Below, in pieces: positions 1 through 5,813 of a DNA stretch of 6,087 bases; position 1 is the stretch's first letter; every line of letters begins with the position of its first letter. The translations under genes were made by a program, and so were the position numbers. The notes beneath the pieces were generated by a model, which searched no databases, was not told the origin of the DNA, and was given only the letters and a program-made list of their open reading frames with translations. Source of the DNA: an uncultured Synergistales bacterium (GTDB lineage Bacteria > Synergistota > Synergistia > Synergistales > Aminobacteriaceae); contig CAJORD010000130.1 of NCBI GenBank assembly GCA_905236605.1, positions 1-6,087 of the forward strand, in the 5' to 3' direction.

Positions 1-455
1 GTTACAAACTGCACCGAGCCATCAAGAACGCTTTCAAGAATACGCTGAAGCTGACGTCGAATCCGTTGCATCGAGATAGATTAGCGATGGCGTTGTTGCC
101 TGTTCAGACTGTGGGCAACGCGAAGTTCAGAAGATTCAAAATTGCTCCAGACGGAAGAATTGAGCGCGAAGTCTACCGCAAAGACCCGAACACGAAATTT
201 AATCCTCAGAATGTAGATCAGCCGATGAGATATTTAATGAGCTTTTTGCTTGAACAATTTGCGAAAAACAAAGAAAAAGGCTCATGGTACGACAAATTTT
301 TGAGTTTTATTTTCCGCGAAGGCGATTTGAAGGAAGTCGCAGAATATATCAGGAGCGGCATAAAATCCGACAACGATTTAGAAGGCGGGAGCCCCGCTGG
401 CACAGGCATAGAAATTTTTTGCGGACGTGAATTAATCGGCTTTCATTCTCATTAA
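1..455 (+). CDS. Unrecognised protein, C-terminal part only (5' partial)
   Basis: The frame with codons starting at base 3 is open from the window edge to TAA at 453-455, giving about 150 residues. The true start therefore lies upstream, and the in-frame TTG at 66 has no reason to be preferred. The visible protein starts basic (YKLHRAIKNAFKNTLKL). It then has a hydrophobic and basic stretch (DRLAMALLPVQTVGNAKFRRFKI) and a polar helical second half containing RYLMSFLLEQF and LKEVAEYIRSGIKSD. No signal peptide, clear membrane segment or catalytic motif can be recognised, and I do not know the family. The last 25 or so residues (from LEGGSPAG onward) look different from the rest. They begin at a GC-rich perfect hairpin at 385-397, so the tail may have been added or altered by a small inserted element (inference). 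The DUF4416 gene follows 54 bases downstream in the same direction. Confidence 0.75.
   Translation, partial: YKLHRAIKNAFKNTLKLTSNPLHRDRLAMALLPVQTVGNAKFRRFKIAPDGRIEREVYRKDPNTKFNPQNVDQPMRYLMSFLLEQFAKNKEKGSWYDKFLSFIFREGDLKEVAEYIRSGIKSDNDLEGGSPAGTGIEIFCGRELIGFHSH
385..397 (+). repeat. GC-rich 5-bp palindrome inside the 3' end of gene 1
   Basis: Bases 385-389 (gcggg) pair perfectly with 393-397 (cccgc) around a 3-base loop (agc). The neighbouring sequence is AT-rich. The arrangement of a 5-bp GC stem with a 3-base loop starting 'ag' matches the palindromes at 1090-1102 and 1246-1258. It is encoded in frame as part of EGGSPAG. Membership of the same element family is inference. Confidence 0.4.
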
Positions 456-466
456 AAAATTTTTTG

Positions 467-475
467 TGCTATATT
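467..475 (+). promoter_or_regulatory. Candidate extended -10 promoter for the DUF4416 gene
   Basis: The sequence TGC-TATATT fits the extended -10 form (TGn followed by a near-consensus TATAAT). It lies in the AT-rich gap between genes 1 and 2. No good -35 hexamer is present at 16-18 bases upstream. A start about 7 bases after the hexamer would fall near 481-483, inside the 5' arm of the hairpin at 478-499. Confidence 0.35.
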
Positions 476-477
476 AA

Positions 478-499
478 TCTCCTAATTGATTTTAGGAGA
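478..499 (+). promoter_or_regulatory. Hairpin that sequesters the ribosome binding site of the DUF4416 gene
   Basis: Bases 478-485 (tctcctaa) are the perfect reverse complement of 492-499 (ttaggaga), with a 6-base loop (ttgatt). The 3' arm contains the Shine-Dalgarno core aggag (494-498), 11 bases before the TTG start at 510. RNA containing both arms could hide the ribosome binding site. The pairing is read directly from the sequence. A regulatory role, for example in read-through transcripts or as a temperature-sensitive element, is inference. Confidence 0.5.
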
Positions 500-509
500 G
501 AATTTTATT

Positions 510-1007
510 TTGCCGCGAGTGAAATTAATCGCAGGAATTTTATATCCCAACGAAGAATTATTAAATTGGAGCGTCGATGAACTTTCTAAACTTTGGGGAC
601 GTCCGGAAATTTTTTCAGAGCCCGTTCCGTTCGATAAGACGGATTATTATCACGAAATCGCACCGAATTTAATTAGAACTTTTGTATGCTTCCCGGGACT
701 TTTTGACGCGGGCGAATTAGTCGACTGGAAACACGCCGCAATAAAAATCGAGGCCAAGAGCCGCGAACCGATTCGCGCAGTGAACATCGACCCGGGCTAT
801 GTAGACGGAGCTAGATTAGTTTTAGCTTCGACTAAAGATCACGCGCATAGAATTTATTTACGCGACGGAATTTTCGGCGAGGTAACTTTGCGCTATCGTT
901 TCAAAAAATGGCAGAGCTTCGATTACACTTTCCCAGATTTCGCCAGCGGAGTTTATGACGAATTTTTAACGCAAGTTCGCCGCATGTGGCTTCAAGAAAT
1001 CAAGTAG
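510..1007 (+). CDS. DUF4416 family protein
   Basis: This gene encodes 165 residues from a TTG start. The start at 510 is chosen because aggagag (494-500) sits at normal distance before it and because the family begins with a PxVKLxxGxL-like strand (here PRVKLIAGILYP). The TTG at 486 in the same frame lies upstream of that ribosome binding site. Family-like segments are PFDKTDYYHEIAPNLIRTFV near the first third, then VNIDPGYVDGARLVLASTKD and HRIYLRDGIFGEVTLRYR, and a final YPDF-like segment (FPDFASGVYDEFL). The length and order match the DUF4416 family as I remember it. The biochemical function of the family is unknown. There is no signal peptide or membrane segment, so the protein is probably cytoplasmic. 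The stop codon TAG lies inside the 7-bp repeat array at 1001-1026. Gene 3 follows 23 bases later. Confidence 0.88.
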   Translation: MPRVKLIAGILYPNEELLNWSVDELSKLWGRPEIFSEPVPFDKTDYYHEIAPNLIRTFVCFPGLFDAGELVDWKHAAIKIEAKSREPIRAVNIDPGYVDGARLVLASTKDHAHRIYLRDGIFGEVTLRYRFKKWQSFDYTFPDFASGVYDEFLTQVRRMWLQEIK

Positions 1008-1026
1008 GAGTTAGGAAGTAGGAAGT
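1001..1026 (+). repeat. Tandem 7-bp repeat array, copy A
   Basis: Consecutive heptamers gtaggag, ttaggaa and gtaggaa (1004-1024) are followed by a degenerate unit. The 17-mer caagtaggagttaggaa at 1001-1017 occurs again exactly at 5743-5759. The first heptamer provides the TAG stop of the DUF4416 gene. The last one (gtaggaa, 1018-1024) is the only plausible ribosome binding site for the ATG at 1031. The array resembles short tandemly repeated heptamers known between genes in some bacteria, such as cyanobacteria. Confidence 0.7.
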
Positions 1027-1030
1027 AAAA

Positions 1031-1546
1031 ATGAAAAAAAAATTTTTGATTTTAATTTTCGCTTTCATAATTTCAAATTTGTGTTTTACGTCGGAGGCCG
1101 ACTGCCAGTCGGAGCTTGCACACTGGAAATTAAAAAGCGAATTTATTCAGCCTTTAATCCCAAGCGCAAATTCCGAAGATTTCGGGCGCGTCGTATATCG
1201 AACTTATGAACGAGAATCTCCGCGCGGCGTTCTTGAAATTATTTTGTCGGAGGCCGACTGCCGGACTCAAGGCAAAGGCACAGGAAGTCTTTATGTCCCG
1301 GAGCGCGTTGACGCGTCAAAAAAATTATTTCCGGCTGCTGAATATAAAATTCTTGAAATCGAAAACCACAAAGCAATTTTAGAAAATCAATCACATTTGC
1401 CGCTTGCACTTGCTATTCAAGTTAATGATAATGTCATTCTTAATTTAGAAAGTTCTTCACTTAATCAAGAAGAGCTAATCTCAATCGCAAAGGAGATATT
1501 ATCATCATGGAATTTTACAAAGTCGGACTCGTTCCCGGCCCCGTGA
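1031..1546 (+). CDS. Small exported protein of unknown function
   Basis: This gene encodes 171 residues from an ATG preceded by the repeat-derived aggaag. The N-terminus is a typical signal peptide: KKK at 2-4, then a hydrophobic run from about 5 to 19. Cleavage is plausible after A23 (S-E-A). No good lipobox is seen, so it is more likely periplasmic or secreted than a lipoprotein. The mature part reads as a small mixed alpha/beta domain with FGRVVYRTYE, GTGSLYVPE, AILENQSHLPLALAIQV and a C-terminal helix EELISIAKEILSSW. That ending faintly recalls DUF4367-like domains, but I cannot assign a family. Two in-frame copies of a palindromic 17-mer encode S21-EADC and S73-EADC and supply C25 and C77, the only cysteines after the signal peptide. 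The last 40 bases overlap the aminotransferase gene, whose ribosome binding site lies inside this gene. Confidence 0.8.
   Translation: MKKKFLILIFAFIISNLCFTSEADCQSELAHWKLKSEFIQPLIPSANSEDFGRVVYRTYERESPRGVLEIILSEADCRTQGKGTGSLYVPERVDASKKLFPAAEYKILEIENHKAILENQSHLPLALAIQVNDNVILNLESSSLNQEELISIAKEILSSWNFTKSDSFPAP
1090..1112 (+). repeat. In-frame palindromic element, copy 1
   Basis: The 17-mer gtcggaggccgactgcc at 1090-1106 is repeated exactly at 1246-1262. It can fold as gtcgg/ccgac (1090-1094 with 1098-1102, loop agg). This copy can alternatively fold as a 6-bp stem ccgact/agtcgg (1098-1103 with 1107-1112, loop gcc). It lies at the junction between signal peptide and mature protein and encodes SEADC. 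GC-rich palindromes in an AT-rich gene suggest a small mobile or spreading element (inference). Confidence 0.6.
1246..1262 (+). repeat. In-frame palindromic element, copy 2
   Basis: This is an exact copy of the 17-mer at 1090-1106, exactly 52 codons downstream and in the same reading frame, again encoding SEADC. The gtcgg/ccgac stem is intact (1246-1250 with 1254-1258). The third arm present in copy 1 (agtcgg) is not conserved here, where the sequence continues cggactc. It lies just before the loop-like segment GKGTGSLYVPE. Confidence 0.6.
1489..1497 (+). promoter_or_regulatory. Ribosome binding site of the aminotransferase, inside gene 3
   Basis: The strong Shine-Dalgarno sequence aaaggagat ends 9 bases before the ATG at 1507. 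It lies wholly within the gene 3 reading frame, so ribosomes finishing gene 3 pass over it. It decides the start of gene 4 at 1507. Confidence 0.75.
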
Positions 1547-2595
1547 GCGTTCCTGAAGACGTTCGCAAGGCTTGGGATTTTGATTTCGCAAGCTCGGATT
1601 TAGAAAACGAATTTTTTAACCTCTATCACGAAAATCAAATCTTAATTCAAAAAATTCTTCACACAAATAACGACATCACAATCATTTCCGGCGAGGCTAT
1701 GTCAATCTTGTGGGCTTCGCTAAAATGCACGCTCAAACCTGGCGAAAAAATTTTGGCCGTGTCATCAGGACTTTTTGGCGAAGGCTTTGCGGACATGGCT
1801 AAAACTTTCGGCGCTGAAGCTGAAGTTTGCGCTTTCGATTATGATTCAGTTCCGGAGCCGGAAAAAATTTATGAACACGCGAAAAAATTTTCTCCCAAAG
1901 TCATAACCGCCGTTCATTGTGAAACACCTTCAGGCACGCTTACACCATGCTTGAAAGAAATTGGCAAAATTGCTCACGAAGTCGGCGCGTTGTTCGTTGT
2001 TGACTTTGTCGCAAGCGCCGGCGGTGCTTCGCTCGACGTTGACGAGGCCGAAATCGACATAGGACTTTGGGGAAGTCAAAAAGTTTTATCGCTGACGCCT
2101 TCGCTTTCAATCGCGATAATTTCAAAACGTGCTTGGGACGTCATCGAGAGCGTAAACTACTCCGGCTATGAAGCTTTCAAAGATTGGCACGACGTCGAAA
2201 ATAAAAAATTCATGCCTTATACTCACGATTGGCACGCTATGAAAGCTCTTAACATTTCGCTTTTAAAAATCATGAACGAAGGACTTGAAAACGCAATCGA
2301 ACGTCATGAACGCGCTGCGCGCTTATGCCGCGACTTAGGACGCGAGATAGGCTTAAAACTCTTTCCACGCGATGAAAAATTTTCTTCTCCAACCGTAACG
2401 GCGTTTTATGTCCCTGAAAAATTTTCGTGGCCCGAATTTGATTCAAAACTTCGTGAACAGGGCCTTGCAGTTGGCGGCAATTACGGCAAACTCGCCGGAA
2501 AAGTTTTTAGAATTGGACACATGGGCAGCCAAGCTGATGACGAACTTGTTAAAAGAGGTATGGACATTATTAAGTCAATTCTAACTGCGCTATAA
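1507..2595 (+). CDS. Class V PLP-dependent aminotransferase (alanine/serine-glyoxylate aminotransferase-like)
   Basis: The 362-residue length is normal for the family, which transfers an amino group from alanine, serine or a similar donor to glyoxylate or another keto acid using pyridoxal phosphate. The start gives the expected N-terminus (GLVPGPVSVPEDVRKA). Visible motifs are SGEAM at 61-65 (cofactor phosphate-binding turn), HCETPSGTLTP at 137-147, VVDFVAS at 164-170 with D166 facing the PLP ring nitrogen, GSQK at 189-192 with K192 as the Schiff-base lysine, and FRIGHMG at 334-340 with R335 expected to bind the substrate carboxylate. There is no signal peptide, so the protein is cytoplasmic. 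The exact substrate cannot be read from the sequence; PucG-like, phosphonate and archaeal aspartate/serine aminotransferases share these motifs. The gene overlaps gene 3 by 40 bases, which suggests translational coupling. It ends 43 bases before the kinase gene. Confidence 0.92.
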   Translation: MEFYKVGLVPGPVSVPEDVRKAWDFDFASSDLENEFFNLYHENQILIQKILHTNNDITIISGEAMSILWASLKCTLKPGEKILAVSSGLFGEGFADMAKTFGAEAEVCAFDYDSVPEPEKIYEHAKKFSPKVITAVHCETPSGTLTPCLKEIGKIAHEVGALFVVDFVASAGGASLDVDEAEIDIGLWGSQKVLSLTPSLSIAIISKRAWDVIESVNYSGYEAFKDWHDVENKKFMPYTHDWHAMKALNISLLKIMNEGLENAIERHERAARLCRDLGREIGLKLFPRDEKFSSPTVTAFYVPEKFSWPEFDSKLREQGLAVGGNYGKLAGKVFRIGHMGSQADDELVKRGMDIIKSILTAL

Positions 2596-2596
2596 T
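2591..2596 (+). promoter_or_regulatory. Candidate -10 hexamer upstream of the hybrid kinase
   Basis: A perfect TATAAT overlaps the stop codon of the aminotransferase gene. Transcription from it would start near 2603 and leave a leader of about 36 bases before the ATG at 2639. No convincing -35 hexamer lies at 16-18 bases upstream (tggaca at 2561-2566 is too far). This is therefore a weak candidate for separate expression of the kinase. Confidence 0.3.
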
Positions 2597-2638
2597 TATT
2601 CATCATTTCTCAAATTATAAAAGGAGTTTTTATTTTTT

Positions 2639-5600
2639 ATGTGCCACTCTCAACAGAATACTCTTCTGTCTGACCCGTCGATACAGTCAGAAGCAGAGAA
2701 AAATCTTTTTGAGACTATAACGCAGTTAGGCAACAGCGCAATCCTTATTCATTTGCGCGACAATGGCAAGCATGAAGCCGTTTATGTATCGCCCGAATAT
2801 GCGAAAATGATGGAAGATACTCCAGAAAATATAACTCGATTTAACGAGGCTGGCGACTTTCGCGAAGTTATTTATCCGGACGATTGGCCAGTCGTGCAAT
2901 ATATACTAGAAAATCATGAGGCGCCGGATAAATCTAAAGAGATTCAAATTAGAAAAATCACAGCTAAAAATAATATTATCTGGTGCAAAGTCCATTATGC
3001 TTTTCTGACTACCGGAAACAAAAATTATATATATCTAACGTTCGAAGATATAACGCTTTATAAAAATATGGAAACTAAAGTCAGAGCTAGTTACGACTCT
3101 ATAGGGCAAAATTTTTATCATCATGACAAACTCACCCTCGGGATATTTCGCGTAAATCTAACTCTCGATATTCTCGAAGAAGTTAGAGGCCGCGACCTCT
3201 TTAGCTCTGATAATAATCAAACTGTCTTCTCTGAATTTATGAACAAGCGTGCACGAAATTATATTAACTTTATCGAACGAAAAAAACTCCTTGAAACTTT
3301 CAACTCCGATAATTTAATCGACATTTACATAAAAGGACGAGTTACTAGCAGGCAAGTTCTTCTTTCAAGACGCGAAAACGGAAATATTTGTTACGTCGAG
3401 TTCGCCGCAATCATGACGCGCAACCCCGTAACTGGTCATATCGTCGCCTTCATAAGCGAACGCGAATGCAATAATTCAAAAGTTTATCAAACAATCGTAG
3501 ATAAAATTCTAGCGCGACAATTTGAAATGATAGCTTACATGGCAATAGGTAGTTATCATATTACGGTCAGCGAGGACTTGCAGGAAGGCAGCATTTTGCC
3601 AAAACTCTTGCATGAAACTTTCAGCTCTTACATTAACGAAGAAATCATTCCGATTTTGCACGGCACCGAAGAACAAATTCACGCGATGGCCGATTCGCTT
3701 TCTCAAGACGCTATCGCCTTCGGAACTCAAAAAAATTCTATTTACGAAGTCAATATAGCCTGCTTCATCGAAGGCAAAATTTTTTACAAGCAATTTAATT
3801 TTTACGCGGTTAATCCAGGATTTTATATTATTCTTGTCGCTGACACTACGCGGCTTTATCGCGAACAGCAAGAACGCAGCGAACAACTTGAAGAAGCTCT
3901 CGAACTTGCTCAAAACGCAATGCAGCAGGCACGCAAAGCTAATTCGGCCAAGAGCGAATTTCTTGCTAACATGTCTCACGAAATCCGAACGCCTATTAAC
4001 GCCGTCTTAGGCATGAACGAAATGATAATCCGTGAGAGCGAAAGCGACAGCATCACGACTTATGCCCGAAACGTCGAGAGCGCTGGCAAAAATCTTCTTT
4101 CAATAATTAATGACATTCTCGACTTTTCTAAAATCGAAGCTGGAAAAATGGAAATTGCGGAGAGTGATTATAAATTAAGTTCCGTTCTTAATGACGTTAC
4201 TAACATGATAATTTTCAAAGCGCGTCAGAAAGATTTGAAATTTAATGTCAAAGTCGATGAGACCCTTCCGGATTGTCTTTACGGCGATGAAGTTCGAGTT
4301 CGTCAGGTTGTTACGAACATTTTGAATAACGCAGTTAAATATACTCACGAAGGCAGCGTGTCTTTGACAGTGTCTGGTGAAAAAATTTATAACGAAACCG
4401 GACGCGGAACTGTCAATCTTGTCTTCAAAGTTCAAGATACAGGGATCGGAATTAAAGAAGAAGACCTCCCGAAGTTATTCAAAAAATTTGAGCGTGTTGA
4501 CCTCGTTCAAAATAACACTGTTGAAGGCACGGGGCTCGGACTTTCAATCACGCAAAACTTGCTTCAGCTTATGCACGGCGAGATTGACGTTGAAAGCGTT
4601 TATGGTGAAGGCTCGACTTTTGTAATTTTCTTGCCGCAAAGGATAACTTCAGATGAACCAATCGGCAACTTCCATGACAAATTCGATCGCTATGTTCACA
4701 ACATGAAAGCCTATCACGAATCTTTCAAAGCGCCTGAAGCTAGCGTTCTTGTTGTTGACGATACAGACATGAATTTGACCGTAATCGAGGGACTTTTGAG
4801 CAAAACTGAAATTCAACTTGAAACGGCCAAGAGCGGAGCGCAAGCCATTGAGCTAACTCAAAAATCGAAATATGATTTAATCCTCATGGATCAGAGAATG
4901 CCACAAATGGACGGCACTCAAACTATGAACAACATAAAAGCGCAACTTGACGGCCTGAACGTCGATACGCCTTTTATATGTCTGACTGCCGACGCCGTAA
5001 GCGGAGCGCGAAATAAATATCTCGAAGAGGGATTTACGGATTATCTTTCTAAACCTGTCGAAGGCCCAACGCTCGAAGCAACTTTAATAAAATATCTCCC
5101 GCAAGAAAAAATAATTTTGCAGGATAAGACAGCTCCTGACGATTCAGATGACGAAACTGAAACTCAATCAGAGCTTCGAGAATTTTATTCTCACACTGTC
5201 GGCTTGAGTTATTCCGAAGCAATTAAGAATTGCGCAACCGAAGAAATTTTAGCGAAGACTCTTCAACAGTTTTGGAACTCAATTAATAATAATCTTCGCG
5301 ACATTGAAAAATTTTTCAAAGAAGAAGACATTCATAATTACACAATTAAAGTTCACGCTCTAAAGAGTTCAGCAAGATTAATAGGAGCGTCAGAGCTTTC
5401 TGCGCAGGCGGCTTATCTCGAAGACTGCGGCAATAATCATGACATTGCCTCTATCCAAGACCTGACGCCGGAACTTTTGAATAATTACAAAGTTTATCTC
5501 GAAAGACTTGCGCCGCTTTATAAACAGGACGACAACGCCGAATTAATTTCAGTAGAGCGACTTCACGAAGCCTATGAAGCCATCAAAGAATTTGCCGCGA

Positions 5601-5749
5601 TGTTCGACAGCGATTCTATAGATGGGATTGTTGCAATGTTGCGCGAATATCGAATCCCTGACGACGAAGCAGAGAAGTTTAATTTGATAGCGACTTGTGC
5701 CGACGGTGCGGACTGGGGCGGCCTCGAAGAAGCCCTAAACGGCAAGTAG
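2639..5749 (+). CDS. Soluble hybrid histidine kinase with PAS-like sensors, receiver and Hpt domain
   Basis: This gene encodes 1036 residues. The ATG follows aaaaggag (2619-2626) at 12 bases. Domains in order: a PAS-like fold at about 25-145 (YVSPEYAKMM, IYPDDWPVV); two further weakly conserved sensor-like regions at about 160-275 and 290-405; a coiled coil at about 403-440; HisKA with the H box SHEIRTP and H447; HATPase_c with N560/N564, DTGIG at 600-604, an F box near 614-618 and GTGLGLSI at 630-637; a receiver with D707/D708, phospho-acceptor D751, T783 and K805; and Hpt with H906 in HALKS. All phosphorelay residues are present, so phosphate could pass H447 to D751 to H906. After Hpt, a helical tail of about 70 residues (965-1036) has no role I can name. 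There are no membrane segments or signal peptide, so it should sense a cytoplasmic or diffusible signal. The final output partner is likely encoded elsewhere or by the next gene. The stop codon lies in repeat copy B. Confidence 0.95.
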   Translation: MCHSQQNTLLSDPSIQSEAEKNLFETITQLGNSAILIHLRDNGKHEAVYVSPEYAKMMEDTPENITRFNEAGDFREVIYPDDWPVVQYILENHEAPDKSKEIQIRKITAKNNIIWCKVHYAFLTTGNKNYIYLTFEDITLYKNMETKVRASYDSIGQNFYHHDKLTLGIFRVNLTLDILEEVRGRDLFSSDNNQTVFSEFMNKRARNYINFIERKKLLETFNSDNLIDIYIKGRVTSRQVLLSRRENGNICYVEFAAIMTRNPVTGHIVAFISERECNNSKVYQTIVDKILARQFEMIAYMAIGSYHITVSEDLQEGSILPKLLHETFSSYINEEIIPILHGTEEQIHAMADSLSQDAIAFGTQKNSIYEVNIACFIEGKIFYKQFNFYAVNPGFYIILVADTTRLYREQQERSEQLEEALELAQNAMQQARKANSAKSEFLANMSHEIRTPINAVLGMNEMIIRESESDSITTYARNVESAGKNLLSIINDILDFSKIEAGKMEIAESDYKLSSVLNDVTNMIIFKARQKDLKFNVKVDETLPDCLYGDEVRVRQVVTNILNNAVKYTHEGSVSLTVSGEKIYNETGRGTVNLVFKVQDTGIGIKEEDLPKLFKKFERVDLVQNNTVEGTGLGLSITQNLLQLMHGEIDVESVYGEGSTFVIFLPQRITSDEPIGNFHDKFDRYVHNMKAYHESFKAPEASVLVVDDTDMNLTVIEGLLSKTEIQLETAKSGAQAIELTQKSKYDLILMDQRMPQMDGTQTMNNIKAQLDGLNVDTPFICLTADAVSGARNKYLEEGFTDYLSKPVEGPTLEATLIKYLPQEKIILQDKTAPDDSDDETETQSELREFYSHTVGLSYSEAIKNCATEEILAKTLQQFWNSINNNLRDIEKFFKEEDIHNYTIKVHALKSSARLIGASELSAQAAYLEDCGNNHDIASIQDLTPELLNNYKVYLERLAPLYKQDDNAELISVERLHEAYEAIKEFAAMFDSDSIDGIVAMLREYRIPDDEAEKFNLIATCADGADWGGLEEALNGK

Positions 5750-5773
5750 GAGTTAGGAATTAGGAAGTAGGAA
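5743..5773 (+). repeat. Tandem 7-bp repeat array, copy B
   Basis: The heptamers gtaggag, ttaggaa, ttaggaa and gtaggaa run from 5746 to 5773 and are followed by an AT-rich stretch. The 17-mer at 5743-5759 is identical to 1001-1017. Copy B has one more ttaggaa unit than copy A. As in copy A, the first heptamer supplies the TAG stop of the upstream gene (hybrid kinase, ...NGK-stop). Confidence 0.7.
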
Positions 5774-5790
5774 GTTAAAAAATTAAAAAG

Positions 5791-5799
5791 AAAGGAGAG
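5791..5799 (+). promoter_or_regulatory. Ribosome binding site of gene 6, with long spacing
   Basis: The sequence aaaggagag is a strong Shine-Dalgarno, but its end lies 14 bases before the ATG at 5814. No closer start fits: the TTG at 5801 is in another frame, and an in-frame TGA at 5802-5804 blocks extension. The ATG at 5814 is therefore chosen. Confidence 0.5.
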
Positions 5800-5813
5800 T
5801 TTGAAGACAGGCA

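Noticed and set aside
66..455. TTG at 66 as the start of gene 1
   Set aside because: The frame is open upstream to the window edge with protein-like sequence and no good ribosome binding site before 66, so the gene is 5' partial.
455..466. The aaaaaatttttt tract after gene 1 as an intrinsic terminator
   Set aside because: It has only A-T pairs, no loop and no GC stem followed by a U tract. Such A/T tracts are common in this AT-rich window.
486..509. TTG at 486 as the start of the DUF4416 gene
   Set aside because: It lies in the hairpin loop, upstream of the aggagag ribosome binding site. The TTG at 510 fits that site and the family N-terminus.
3184..3199. Inverted repeat agagg/cctct around ccgcga
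   Set aside because: It is a 5-bp stem inside coding sequence with no second copy and no extension, consistent with chance.
3509..3979. 156-codon open frame on the - strand inside the kinase gene
   Set aside because: It is antisense to strongly supported coding sequence (sensor and H-box region), with no recognisable motif. It is a shadow of the codon usage.
4377..4625. 82-codon + strand frame inside the HATPase region
   Set aside because: It is an alternative frame of the conserved ATP-binding domain and its product looks random.
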